From CAYQUO01 sp964420835 (GTDB lineage Bacteria; Chloroflexota; Anaerolineae; Anaerolineales; Anaerolineaceae), in the NCBI GenBank assembly GCA_964420835.1, contig CAYQUO010000025.1, positions 1-36,777 of the forward strand: a stretch of 36,777 bases of DNA, read 5' to 3'. A program made the position numbers and the translations under genes. The notes beneath the pieces are model-generated. The model ran no database searches, was not told the DNA's origin, and saw only the letters and a list, made by a program, of their open reading frames with translations. Within the stretch, counting starts at the first letter, position 1; every line of letters begins with the position of its first letter. Shown in pieces: positions 14,911 through 23,345 of this stretch.

Positions 14911-16386
14911 ATGAAAAATTATAAGGTGGCGCTTGTTGGAATATTATTTTTATCGTTTGTCTTGCGGATAATTGCTATTAATCAGCGGGAAATTATTTAC
15001 GATGACGCTTTCACTGTACTCCTTTCCGAAAAGAAGTTGAGTCAGATTATTACTGGAACTGCTGCAGATACTATGCCTCCATTGTTTTATTTTATATTGC
15101 ACTTTTGGATGGTTATTACTCAACGACTTGTATGGCTTCGGTTAATCAATGTTATTGTGTCACTGGTGACAATTACTATTACTTATAGTTGGGTTACGCG
15201 TGTTTTCTCGAATGTAGAGGCTGCTTTGTATACTGTCTTACTCATGGCAATATCCCCTTGGCAGATATATCACGCGCAGGATATTCGCATGTATGCGTTG
15301 TTGGCATTATTTCTTTCTGGATATGCTTACTATACCTCCATCACTTTTCTTTTACCTGACCAACAGAAGTTGATCAACTGGGTGGGAATTATTGTCACTT
15401 GCGCTGGAGCCTTATACACGCATAACCTGGCAATATTTACATTAGTCGCCCCAAATATTTACCTGACAATGAGGAAAGATTGGCATGGCTTGAAGCGATT
15501 GATAATTCTACAGATCGTTACCGGCTTGTTGTTTTTCCCTTGGTTGGTTCGAGTTCCCGGACAATTGGAAAAAATTCAAACTGCATTTTGGACACCAAAA
15601 CCTGGTGTTACAGAAGTTTTGCAAGCGATGATTTATTTTGTTGGTAGTCTGCCGCTTCCACCTTTCTCGCTCATTGTTGTATTGTTCATTACCCTAATGA
15701 TTTTTGGAATTTTAGTTTATGAGGGAATAACGTTAATTCGAGAAATACCGAATTCCTATTATTTATTAATTTTTATCGTTTCACCCCCATTAATCTTATT
15801 CGTTTTCTCATACATAATCCGCCCTATCTTTGTCCCTCGCGGTTTTCTATATTCGTCTGTAGCATTTAATGTCCTTTGTGGCTTGGTTATTGCGAATTTA
15901 AAATCAACATTAAAAAGAGCATTATTGATTGCTTTATTTATTTCTGCCGCAACGATCTCCCTGCTATATCAAATTCCTTACAATGAATTCCCGCGGTCAC
16001 CATATCGAAAAGCCCTAAATTACGCGAAAGAAAAAATTAATAACGGCACGATTGTGGTGCATGATAATAAATTAAGCTACCTGCCAATGTACTATTACGA
16101 CCGCGATTTTAATCAAGTTTTTATTAGGGATCAACCCGGAACATTTAATGATACTCTCGCAATTAATACCCAAGAAGTGTTGGGAATACCATCCATAAAA
16201 TCGATTTCTGAAGTCGCTGGAAAATACCAGGAAATATATTACATATTTTTTTCCCAGATGGAACATGAATATCAGGTTGCGGGCGCAGTAAATCCTAATC
16301 TTAGTTGGCTTAAAGGTAATTGCCTATTAACTCATACAGAAAAGTTCAGGGATCTATGGGTACAAGAATATGAATGTATCGGATGA
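14911..16386 (+). CDS. GT39/ArnT-like membrane glycosyltransferase (fourth of six)
   Basis: The 491-residue protein begins with a membrane helix, then the GT-C acidic motif IIYDDAFTVLL (Asp31-Asp32). TMPPLFYFILHFW and SPWQIYHAQDIRMYALLALF follow. These match the PMT/ArnT branch (Pfam PMT_2-like), in which the second conserved stretch follows an extracytoplasmic helix. About ten or more membrane segments are visible, with a soluble C-terminal domain of about 130 residues. The donor is probably a polyprenyl-phosphate sugar; the acceptor is unknown. The end overlaps the next gene by 17 nt. Confidence 0.87.
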   Translation: MKNYKVALVGILFLSFVLRIIAINQREIIYDDAFTVLLSEKKLSQIITGTAADTMPPLFYFILHFWMVITQRLVWLRLINVIVSLVTITITYSWVTRVFSNVEAALYTVLLMAISPWQIYHAQDIRMYALLALFLSGYAYYTSITFLLPDQQKLINWVGIIVTCAGALYTHNLAIFTLVAPNIYLTMRKDWHGLKRLIILQIVTGLLFFPWLVRVPGQLEKIQTAFWTPKPGVTEVLQAMIYFVGSLPLPPFSLIVVLFITLMIFGILVYEGITLIREIPNSYYLLIFIVSPPLILFVFSYIIRPIFVPRGFLYSSVAFNVLCGLVIANLKSTLKRALLIALFISAATISLLYQIPYNEFPRSPYRKALNYAKEKINNGTIVVHDNKLSYLPMYYYDRDFNQVFIRDQPGTFNDTLAINTQEVLGIPSIKSISEVAGKYQEIYYIFFSQMEHEYQVAGAVNPNLSWLKGNCLLTHTEKFRDLWVQEYECIG

Positions 16387-17998
16387 AGAAAAATATTTTA
16401 AACTTCATCTCACTTCGTCATGGTTAATATTTTTTTGTGTTTTGACTCTATTTTCTCTGTTGCTTCAATTGGGGGTGCAAAATTTACAACAAACACCCGG
16501 GTACATGGATGCCGAGTATTATTATGCAATTGGAATTCGATTGATAGATGGAAAAGGGTTTTCTGAAAATTTTCTTTGGAATTATTTGAATGATCCTTCC
16601 GGGATACCCCAGCCATCCCACCTTTACTGGATGCCTTTAACTTCAATATTAGCTGCGCTTGGGATGTTGTTAGTCGGAAATACCAAGTATTATGCCGCAA
16701 GAATTTTTTTTATAATGGCTGGCTCTATCATCCCTGTATTGACCACACTATTAGCGTTTACCATAACCGGAAAAAAGAAGACGGCTGTTTTGGCAGGTAT
16801 CTTGTCGTCAATTAATGGTTACTACTTCGCGTATATTACAAATACAGACACTTTTTCAACACAAATGTTGCTTGGATCACTTTTCTTAATTACTGTTCTC
16901 CATCAACGCGGGAAGAAGTGGAATTTTTATCGCGGGTTGTTATCTGGTTTCCTTCATCTCAATCGGGCGGATGGAATTCTCTGGCTTATACCTGCGATTA
17001 TGTTGTTGCTAAATCAAAGTAATCGAAAAAAGTTATTAACTAAGGACCGATTGTTCCTCATTAAGCGAGGATTATTGATTGGCTTGGGATATACAATTCC
17101 AATGGGGGGATGGTATCTTAGGAATATCATACTATTCAAAACATTGTTTCCACCAGGAAATTCCAGAGCATTTTTTATAACAAACTACAACCAATTATTT
17201 AGTTATCCGCCTACAATATTAACATTTTCTAACTGGATTAGGTCGGGTATTAATGCCATCTTATCTTCCAGATTGCATGCATTAGGGACAAATTTATTAA
17301 CATTTATTGCTGTGCAAGGGTTGATTGTACTATTCCCGCTAATTATCATGGGATTTTGGAAATTACGTAAGAAAATTCATGTGCAAACTGGAATTGGGGT
17401 TTGGGCAACAATTATTGTTTTTATGACTTTTATGTTCCCCTTTGCAGGAGAGCGCGGGGGATTTTTTCATTCAGGCGCAGCAATACAGCCACTATTTTTT
17501 GTACTTGCATCAGAAGGCTTTTTCTGTTTTATACGGATGGGGGTGAAATTTCGTCAATGGGATGAAAAAAGGGCACAGTATGGGTTTGTTGCTATTCTCA
17601 TTATTACCTGCATATTAATCACAGCGTTTAGTTTTCATAAACGAATGTTTGATCCTTATACAGGTAAAAACACATGGAATGATAATTGGAATCAGGACAT
17701 ACAAATAGACAATTTTTTATCTGAATTCGTCCGAGATGATCAAAAAGCGATAATAATAAATAATCCTCCTGGTTATTCACTGGTTTCAAGTCGACCTGCG
17801 ATCATGATTCCGGATGGAGATTTAACTAATCTTAAACTTTTAGCTATTAAATTCAATGCGATTATTATAGTTGTTGAAAAAAATCATCCGAGTGGATTTA
17901 GGGATCTTTTTGAGAAGCCGGGATCCCGAAATGGGTTGGAGTATTTGGGGTCTGTGGGACTTTCCCGTATATATAAGATTGAGTCTGATCGGTCATGA
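16370..17998 (+). CDS. GT-C-type membrane glycosyltransferase (fifth of six)
   Basis: The 542-residue protein has an N-terminal helix, then the outer-loop motif TPGYMDAEYYY (Asp47, Glu49), GKGFSENFLWNYL and HLYWMPLTSI. These features are typical of PMT-like GT-C proteins. HLNRADGILWLIPA, seen in the middle, also fits this group, where an R-x-[DE]-G motif near a helix is common. Several membrane helices follow, and then a soluble C-terminal domain. The start lies within the upstream gene, and the end makes an ATGA overlap (17995-17998) with the next gene. This is strong evidence for translational coupling. Confidence 0.85.
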   Translation: MNVSDEEKYFKLHLTSSWLIFFCVLTLFSLLLQLGVQNLQQTPGYMDAEYYYAIGIRLIDGKGFSENFLWNYLNDPSGIPQPSHLYWMPLTSILAALGMLLVGNTKYYAARIFFIMAGSIIPVLTTLLAFTITGKKKTAVLAGILSSINGYYFAYITNTDTFSTQMLLGSLFLITVLHQRGKKWNFYRGLLSGFLHLNRADGILWLIPAIMLLLNQSNRKKLLTKDRLFLIKRGLLIGLGYTIPMGGWYLRNIILFKTLFPPGNSRAFFITNYNQLFSYPPTILTFSNWIRSGINAILSSRLHALGTNLLTFIAVQGLIVLFPLIIMGFWKLRKKIHVQTGIGVWATIIVFMTFMFPFAGERGGFFHSGAAIQPLFFVLASEGFFCFIRMGVKFRQWDEKRAQYGFVAILIITCILITAFSFHKRMFDPYTGKNTWNDNWNQDIQIDNFLSEFVRDDQKAIIINNPPGYSLVSSRPAIMIPDGDLTNLKLLAIKFNAIIIVVEKNHPSGFRDLFEKPGSRNGLEYLGSVGLSRIYKIESDRS

Positions 17999-19470
17999 GA
18001 ATTTGGATTAATAAATCTTACGGACAACTCTTGACGATTATTCTGTTTGTGGTTTTCGCCTTAATGGGGTATTTAATTATCTCCCGGTTGATATACGGCA
18101 ATGGCTTTCCATTGGACGATGCCTGGATACACCAGACATATGCCAGAAACCTTGTTTCACACGGAATGTGGGAATATGTGGATGGAGAGCCATCTGCTGG
18201 TTCCACGTCTCCCTTGTGGACCGTGTTATTGGGGATCGCTTATTTGTTTTCTATCCCTCCAATTCTTTGGTCTTACTTATTGGGGGGCATTTTTCTTATT
18301 GGCGTCATTTTTATTTATAAAGAAATCATTTATGAAGAGAAATCACAACAGGATACCGGTAAGTTTTTCCTAATTACCATAATGGCACTTGAATGGCATT
18401 TTTGTTGGGCTGCATTGGCAGGTATGGAAACGATTGTATTCATTTTCATTCTATTGCTTTGTTTTTACCTAATTGAAAAAAACCATCAACCATGGCTTTT
18501 GATAGGTCTATTAAGTGGCATTGCCATTTGGATCAGACCTGAAGGAATAACATTGCTGGGGCCAAGCATTTATGTTTTACTTCTAAAAAAACAAAATGAA
18601 AAGATAGGTAATTTCATTCGCTTTGTTATGGGGATTGCAGCTCCATTATTGGTGTACATAACGTTTAATCAACTATTAGGAGTGGGTTTTTGGCCTAATA
18701 CTTTTTACGCAAAACAAAAAGAATATTCAATCTTGATGGACACTGGGATTTTTCAGAGATTATTTTTATTATTTAAAATCCAATTTATTGGCCCAGGAGT
18801 GCTATTAATTCCGGGAGTTATTGCATATTGTTGGATTAATCGAAAGAAAAATGAATGGTGGCGCCTCTTCCCCTTCCTGTGGTGGATGGGATTTACATGC
18901 ATTTTTGCATTGCGTTTACCTGTAATTTATCAACATGGACGTTACATGATGCCGGCGATGTCTGTGGTTTATCTTCTTGGGTTATCAGGGTGGATTTCAT
19001 TGCTAAAGAAATACGAATTTAGGAAGAAAATACATAATATTTTGATTCGAACCTGGCAAATAGCATTTATCACAACTGTAATTCTGTTTTATTTTCTTGG
19101 TGCAAAAGCATATGGTGAAGATGTTGCAATAATTGAAACTGAGATGGTAAAAACTTCAATTTGGATCAAACAAAATACATCCGAAAATACGGTAATAGCC
19201 GCCCACGATATTGGGGCATTAGGATATTTCAGCAATCGGAAAATTATCGACATGGCTGGTTTAATAACACCCGAGACAATACCATTCATATCTGATGAAA
19301 AATTAATGTTGGTATATATAACCAAGAATAATGCTGATTATTTAATGGCATTTCCCAGCCAATACCCTGAACTAACAGAGCAATTAACTATGGTATATAC
19401 CACTGGTAGCAATTATTCTCCATCCGCCGGTGGCCAGAATATGGCCGTGTATCGTTTGCCAAGAGAATAG
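17995..19470 (+). CDS. GT-C-type membrane glycosyltransferase, AftB-like pattern (sixth of six)
   Basis: The 491-residue protein has the motif GFPLDDAWIHQTYARNL (Asp41-Asp42 at its centre) followed by GEPSAGSTSPLWTVLLG. This D-D-A...R/Q-Y-x-x-N...G-x-TSPLW pattern is shared with arabinofuranosyltransferase-like GT-C proteins such as mycobacterial AftB. WIRPEGITLL in the middle and a C-terminal soluble part with AAHDIGALGYFSNRKIIDMAGL also fit that wider family. The sugar cannot be deduced. It starts within an ATGA overlap and ends the six-gene block; the candidate promoter of the next gene lies across its stop codon. Confidence 0.85.
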   Translation: MRIWINKSYGQLLTIILFVVFALMGYLIISRLIYGNGFPLDDAWIHQTYARNLVSHGMWEYVDGEPSAGSTSPLWTVLLGIAYLFSIPPILWSYLLGGIFLIGVIFIYKEIIYEEKSQQDTGKFFLITIMALEWHFCWAALAGMETIVFIFILLLCFYLIEKNHQPWLLIGLLSGIAIWIRPEGITLLGPSIYVLLLKKQNEKIGNFIRFVMGIAAPLLVYITFNQLLGVGFWPNTFYAKQKEYSILMDTGIFQRLFLLFKIQFIGPGVLLIPGVIAYCWINRKKNEWWRLFPFLWWMGFTCIFALRLPVIYQHGRYMMPAMSVVYLLGLSGWISLLKKYEFRKKIHNILIRTWQIAFITTVILFYFLGAKAYGEDVAIIETEMVKTSIWIKQNTSENTVIAAHDIGALGYFSNRKIIDMAGLITPETIPFISDEKLMLVYITKNNADYLMAFPSQYPELTEQLTMVYTTGSNYSPSAGGQNMAVYRLPRE

Positions 19471-19482
19471 ATATGCTATACT
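19456..19482 (+). promoter_or_regulatory. Candidate extended -10 promoter for the histidine kinase gene
   Basis: TGCTATACT at 19474-19482 is an extended -10 element (TGn plus TATACT). TTGCCA at 19456-19461 could be a weak -35 box at 15 nt, somewhat short, but extended -10 promoters tolerate poor -35 boxes. It straddles the end of the last glycosyltransferase gene. Transcription would start near 19489, giving a leader of about 55 nt before the ATG. Confidence 0.4.
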
Positions 19483-19543
19483 TCAAAACAATCAGGTAAA
19501 AATTCTAGTAATTAAATTAACCACTGTTCATAGGAAGTAAAAG

Positions 19544-20605
19544 ATGAACATTCAGAATAAAAACGAGGGCGATATCGAAAATATACTATCTTTGCTTGAC
19601 GCAGAAATAGACGAATCGCTAACAGCACTCAGAGATGTGAAATTATTGTTCGAACAAAGTCAAGCTGAGATAACCAGACTGACACAACGGAATACAGCAG
19701 TAACAAGTCACTTACAACAGGTTCAGGCGCAGTTAGAATCTCTTCCACGGGCCGATATTCGAACTGCATTTAATGCTGCCATAGAAGCCCAACAAAGGCT
19801 TTTAATAATGAAAGGTCAAAATGAAAAATTATTGAATGAACAAAAAGGGTTAGAAAAAACCTTGTCAATTCTTGAAAAAGTACGAGCAGTTCTGATAAAT
19901 CAACAAAACGGTCAACAAGAGATCGGGGGAATTGGCGATAGTATTGTAGAAATGGTAATTAATGCTCAAGAATCTGTCCGGCAGAGACTGGCACTTCAAA
20001 TGCATGATGGACCAGCCCAATCATTATCAAATTTTATTATTCGAGTCGATATTGCCAATCGATATTTTGATTTGGACCAGGAAAAAGCAAGAGAAGAGTT
20101 GTCGAATTTAAAAACTGAGGCGATTAGCACATTTAGTAGTTTAAAAAATTTTATTGGCGAATTGCGACCAATGACTCTTGATGATTTGGGGTTTTTCCCT
20201 GCAATCAAGAGATATGTTGATAATATTAAAGGACAGACTGTACATGCCATTGAGCTGAATATCAGAGGTCAGGAAAGACGGTTCGAACCATATATTGAAA
20301 CATTGATATTTCGTGCCATTCAGGAAATAATTGGGAATTCTCTTAAGCACAACAAGGAACAACCTGGCAAGGTAGGGATTTCAATTAATATTAATAGTGA
20401 TGATAACCAGATTAGTGTGACGATCAACGACAATGGCAAGGGATTTTCTCTCGATTCACTGGAAAAAACAACCGGTCTTGGTTTGAAATTAATACGTGAA
20501 AGAGTTGAATTGTTGGAAGGCACATTTCAGGTGGACGCCGAAATAGGACAAGGATGTAAGGTAAGTTTTACCTTGCCAACGAACAACAGCATTCCAGAAA
20601 ATTAA
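19544..20605 (+). CDS. DegS-like soluble sensor histidine kinase
   Basis: The 353-residue protein has a long helical, Gln/Glu-rich N-terminal half (about residues 1-140, probable coiled coil), and no membrane segment. A HisKA_3 dimerisation region follows, with the phospho-acceptor His in RLALQMHDGPAQSL. Next come LRPMTLDDLGFFPAIKRYV and an HATPase domain with N-box EIIGNSLKH, DNGKGF, and GLGLKLIRERVELLEG. This order and the HDGPAQ motif closely resemble Bacillus DegS, a cytoplasmic kinase paired with a NarL/LuxR-type regulator (DegU). No such regulator is nearby; the only response regulator in the window is OmpR-type. AGGAAG precedes the ATG. The next gene, phosphofructokinase, starts 26 nt downstream, so cotranscription is likely. 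Confidence 0.92.
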   Translation: MNIQNKNEGDIENILSLLDAEIDESLTALRDVKLLFEQSQAEITRLTQRNTAVTSHLQQVQAQLESLPRADIRTAFNAAIEAQQRLLIMKGQNEKLLNEQKGLEKTLSILEKVRAVLINQQNGQQEIGGIGDSIVEMVINAQESVRQRLALQMHDGPAQSLSNFIIRVDIANRYFDLDQEKAREELSNLKTEAISTFSSLKNFIGELRPMTLDDLGFFPAIKRYVDNIKGQTVHAIELNIRGQERRFEPYIETLIFRAIQEIIGNSLKHNKEQPGKVGISININSDDNQISVTINDNGKGFSLDSLEKTTGLGLKLIRERVELLEGTFQVDAEIGQGCKVSFTLPTNNSIPEN

Positions 20606-20631
20606 TTAAGTTAATAATTTTGGAGGGATTG

Positions 20632-21798
20632 GTGTCGAAAAGAATTGGCATTCTTACAGGGGGTGGAGACGTACCAGGATTAAATCCATGTATTAAGGCG
20701 GTTGTACTTAGTGCCTTTGAAAATAATTATCAGGTAATTGGTATTCGAAATGGTTGGGCAGGCTTATTAAACTATAATTTTGATGACCCAGCAACTTTTA
20801 ATTATTACGTGAAAGTATTAAATAAAGAGGATGTTCGCACTATTGACAGGAGCGGTGGAACGTTTCTTCATACATCTCGAACTAATCCCCAAAATGTCAA
20901 AGAAAAAGCGGTACCGGATTTTTTAATTAATACAACCTATGGAAAAAAAATTGAAAAAGGCGTTTTCGATTTCACAAATTATACAATCAAGGTGATCCAA
21001 CATCTTGAACTGGATGTGCTTGTTGCTATTGGAGGCGATGATACATTAAGTTTTGCTGTTCGCTTAAATAAAGAAGGAGTTCCAGTTGTGGGGATTCCTA
21101 AGACAATGGATAATGATGTTTTCGGAACAGATTATTGCATTGGTTTTTCCACTGCAGTGACCAGAAGTGTTGAATTTATTACTAATATGAGGACATCCGT
21201 TGGATCACATGAACGAATTGGGATTATTGAACTATTTGGAAGAAATTCTGGTGAAACCAGTTTGATAGCCGCTTATCTTTCTGATGTCGACAGGGCAATC
21301 ATTACAGAAGTTCCGTATGACATCAGTAAACTGGCAGAATTACTGACAGAAGATAAAATGAAGAACCCTTCAAATTATGCAATTATGACGATATCTGAAG
21401 GTGCTATAATGGAGGGAGGTACTGTTGTAGAATCTGGCGAAGAAGATGCTTATGGTCACAAGAAACTTGGAGGTGTTGGACTGATTACCTCCGAAGAAAT
21501 TAAACGCATCACCGGCTTTGATACAATGTACCAACAATTAGCATACTTAATGAGGTCTGGAGCGCCAGATTCGCTGGACCGCATGGTAGCCTCCTCGTTT
21601 GGGCATATGGCAATTCAGCTAATTCGTCGAAATGAAACTGGAAAAATGGTCGCCTTGCATGGAGGGAAATACACAACCGTACCCATGGGAATGGTTTTGG
21701 CAGGCAAGAAAAGAGTTGATGTTCCATCTTTTTACGACATAAATGAATATAAACCCCGAATTAGAGATTTCATGGGTGTACCAATGTTTTTAAGTTAA
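20632..21798 (+). CDS. 6-phosphofructokinase with pyrophosphate-type active-site motifs
   Basis: The enzyme phosphorylates fructose 6-phosphate to the 1,6-bisphosphate. Conserved blocks are GILTGGGDVPGLNPC, VAIGGDDTLSFA, GIPKTMDNDVFGTD and ELFGRNSGE. ATP-dependent enzymes have GGDGS and PGTIDND at the two discriminating sites; here they read GGDDT and PKTMDND. Asp and Lys there are established markers of pyrophosphate use. The frame extends to a TTG at 20620, but that codon overlaps the GGAGGG ribosome-binding sequence (20622-20627). I therefore choose GTG at 20632, giving 388 residues starting MSKRIGILTGG. The aldolase gene follows 32 nt later, so the two consecutive glycolytic steps are probably in one operon. 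A pyrophosphate enzyme would be reversible. Confidence 0.93.
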   Translation: MSKRIGILTGGGDVPGLNPCIKAVVLSAFENNYQVIGIRNGWAGLLNYNFDDPATFNYYVKVLNKEDVRTIDRSGGTFLHTSRTNPQNVKEKAVPDFLINTTYGKKIEKGVFDFTNYTIKVIQHLELDVLVAIGGDDTLSFAVRLNKEGVPVVGIPKTMDNDVFGTDYCIGFSTAVTRSVEFITNMRTSVGSHERIGIIELFGRNSGETSLIAAYLSDVDRAIITEVPYDISKLAELLTEDKMKNPSNYAIMTISEGAIMEGGTVVESGEEDAYGHKKLGGVGLITSEEIKRITGFDTMYQQLAYLMRSGAPDSLDRMVASSFGHMAIQLIRRNETGKMVALHGGKYTTVPMGMVLAGKKRVDVPSFYDINEYKPRIRDFMGVPMFLS

Positions 21799-21830
21799 TT
21801 GTGCCAAAATAATCAATTTGGGAGGGAGTA

Positions 21831-22775
21831 ATGATAGTAACTACGAAAAAACTATTTGAATCAGCATACGGAAAATATGCATTGGGTGCCTATAATATTA
21901 ATAACCTTGAACAAATTGTGGGATTATTTCGTGGAAATATTGAAAGCCAAGCTCCATTTATTATTCAAATAAGCAAAGGAGCACGCTCATACACCCATAA
22001 ACTGTTCTTGGAAGCCATGATTCGAACTGCAGACCAGGTGTATCCCGAGGCAATTTTCGCTGTGCATCTTGATCATGGCGACGAAGCGACTTGTTTTGAT
22101 TGTATACAAAGTGGATTTTACAGCTCTGTTATGATTGACGCCAGCCATGAGGAGTTTGAGAAAAATATTGAAATTACAAAACGAGTTGTCTTAGCTGCCC
22201 ACGCAAAAGGAATTGTTGTCGAAGCCGAGTTAGGACAACTTGGAGGTGTTGAAGAACACGTTGATGTGACGAATGCAGATGCTAAGCTTACCAATCCAGA
22301 CCAAGCCAAAGAATTTGTCGAGAGGACTGGCGTCGATTCTCTGGCTGTTGCCATTGGCACCAGCCATGGCGCTTTCAAATTCTCCGGAAGTCAATCGATA
22401 AGATTTGATGTTCTAGGGGAGATACAAAAACGTTTACCAGGTTTTCCCCTGGTAATGCATGGAAGTAGCTCAGTGCCTCAAGAAGAGGTTGAAAGAATTA
22501 ATCAGGCAGGTGGAGAGTTGCACGGCGCAAAAGGTGTTGACGCTAAGCAATTTACTACAGCTGCCAAGTTAGGTGTAACTAAGATTAATATCGACACTGA
22601 CGGAAGACTGGTGTGGACAAGGGTGCACCGCGAATATTTCAAAGAACATCCGGAAAATTTTGATTTTAGGCCAATAGGTAAAAAATTTATGGATGAGTAT
22701 GCCAAATTTATTGCTCAGAAAAATGTTTATTTGGGAAGCGCCGGACAATTAGAAGCATTGCGGAAGATACTATAA
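21831..22775 (+). CDS. fba: Class II fructose-bisphosphate aldolase
   Basis: The 314-residue TIM-barrel enzyme interconverts fructose 1,6-bisphosphate with dihydroxyacetone phosphate and glyceraldehyde 3-phosphate using a divalent metal. Metal and active-site motifs are present: AVHLDHGDE with the paired His, EAELGQLGG, GTSHGAFKF and VMHGSSSVP. NIDTDGRLVWTRVHREYF near the C-terminus matches the class II substrate-phosphate region. It starts with ATG after a strong GGGAGGGAG and lies directly after phosphofructokinase. Related sugar-bisphosphate aldolases (tagatose type) share the fold, but the pairing with phosphofructokinase favours the fructose enzyme. Confidence 0.95.
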   Translation: MIVTTKKLFESAYGKYALGAYNINNLEQIVGLFRGNIESQAPFIIQISKGARSYTHKLFLEAMIRTADQVYPEAIFAVHLDHGDEATCFDCIQSGFYSSVMIDASHEEFEKNIEITKRVVLAAHAKGIVVEAELGQLGGVEEHVDVTNADAKLTNPDQAKEFVERTGVDSLAVAIGTSHGAFKFSGSQSIRFDVLGEIQKRLPGFPLVMHGSSSVPQEEVERINQAGGELHGAKGVDAKQFTTAAKLGVTKINIDTDGRLVWTRVHREYFKEHPENFDFRPIGKKFMDEYAKFIAQKNVYLGSAGQLEALRKIL

Positions 22776-22791
22776 AAACCCTTGCCATATT

Positions 22792-22824
22792 CGTTGAGAG
22801 CAATAATTTATTGGTAATTCAACG
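22792..22824 (+). promoter_or_regulatory. Nested inverted repeat (hairpin) before the Nudix gene
   Basis: An outer stem CGTTGA (22792-22797) pairs with TCAACG (22819-22824). Inside it lies a second perfect inverted repeat, CAATAA-T-TTATTG (22801-22813), separated by internal loops GAG and GTAAT. The RNA would fold into a two-part hairpin ending 8 nt before the TTG of the Nudix gene, covering the start of its only Shine-Dalgarno-like sequence. It could limit translation or protect an mRNA end. There is no T-run, so it is not an ordinary terminator. Confidence 0.4.
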
Positions 22825-22832
22825 GGATTCAA

Positions 22833-23345
22833 TTGAATCCAGTAGATGAGCAGGGATTAAGCGTATCTAGATTTTTGGTAAGTCCAAGAGTTCTCCTGTT
22901 CATTTTCAATGGGCAGGAGATTTTACTCATAAAAGGATCCGAAAAAAAGAAAATATGGCCGGGTTATTACAACGGGATTGGCGGCCATATTGAAATCGGA
23001 GAAGATGCAGGCGAAGCAACAATAAGAGAGCTCAGAGAAGAGACGGGGATAGATAATTTAGGTTTATACCTTTGCGGCACTATTATTAATGAGGGAGAAA
23101 ATAATAGGGGGATTTTGCTGATGGTGTATAAAGGTGAGTATTCTGGAAAAACAATTACAAGTTCAGAAGAAGGTAAATTGGAGTGGAAAAATATTTATGA
23201 GTTGCAAGGTTTACCCCTGGTGGAAGATATCCCGGCATTATTGCCGGTGGTATTTGCTCATCGACTGGGGGAAAAGCCCTTTTCGGGAAAGTCATATTAT
23301 GATGGAAATGGGAAATTAATTATTGCTATTAACAAAAACAATTAA
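22833..23345 (+). CDS. Nudix hydrolase (MutT-like)
   Basis: The 170-residue protein carries a complete Nudix box, GX5EX7REUXEEXGU, visible as GHIEIGE, seven residues, then RELREETGI. This is the metal-binding catalytic element for hydrolysing nucleoside diphosphates linked to another group. The substrate cannot be told from sequence; oxidised nucleotides (MutT) and nucleotide sugars are both possible. The start TTG at 22833 has only a weak Shine-Dalgarno-like CGGGA, partly inside a predicted hairpin, so expression may be low or regulated. It follows the aldolase by 57 nt, and its stop overlaps the rsmD stop on the other strand (23342-23345). Confidence 0.88.
   Translation: MNPVDEQGLSVSRFLVSPRVLLFIFNGQEILLIKGSEKKKIWPGYYNGIGGHIEIGEDAGEATIRELREETGIDNLGLYLCGTIINEGENNRGILLMVYKGEYSGKTITSSEEGKLEWKNIYELQGLPLVEDIPALLPVVFAHRLGEKPFSGKSYYDGNGKLIIAINKNN

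Noticed and set aside
20620..20631. TTG at 20620 as the phosphofructokinase start
   Set aside because: This codon overlaps the GGAGGG ribosome-binding sequence itself; GTG at 20632 is correctly spaced.
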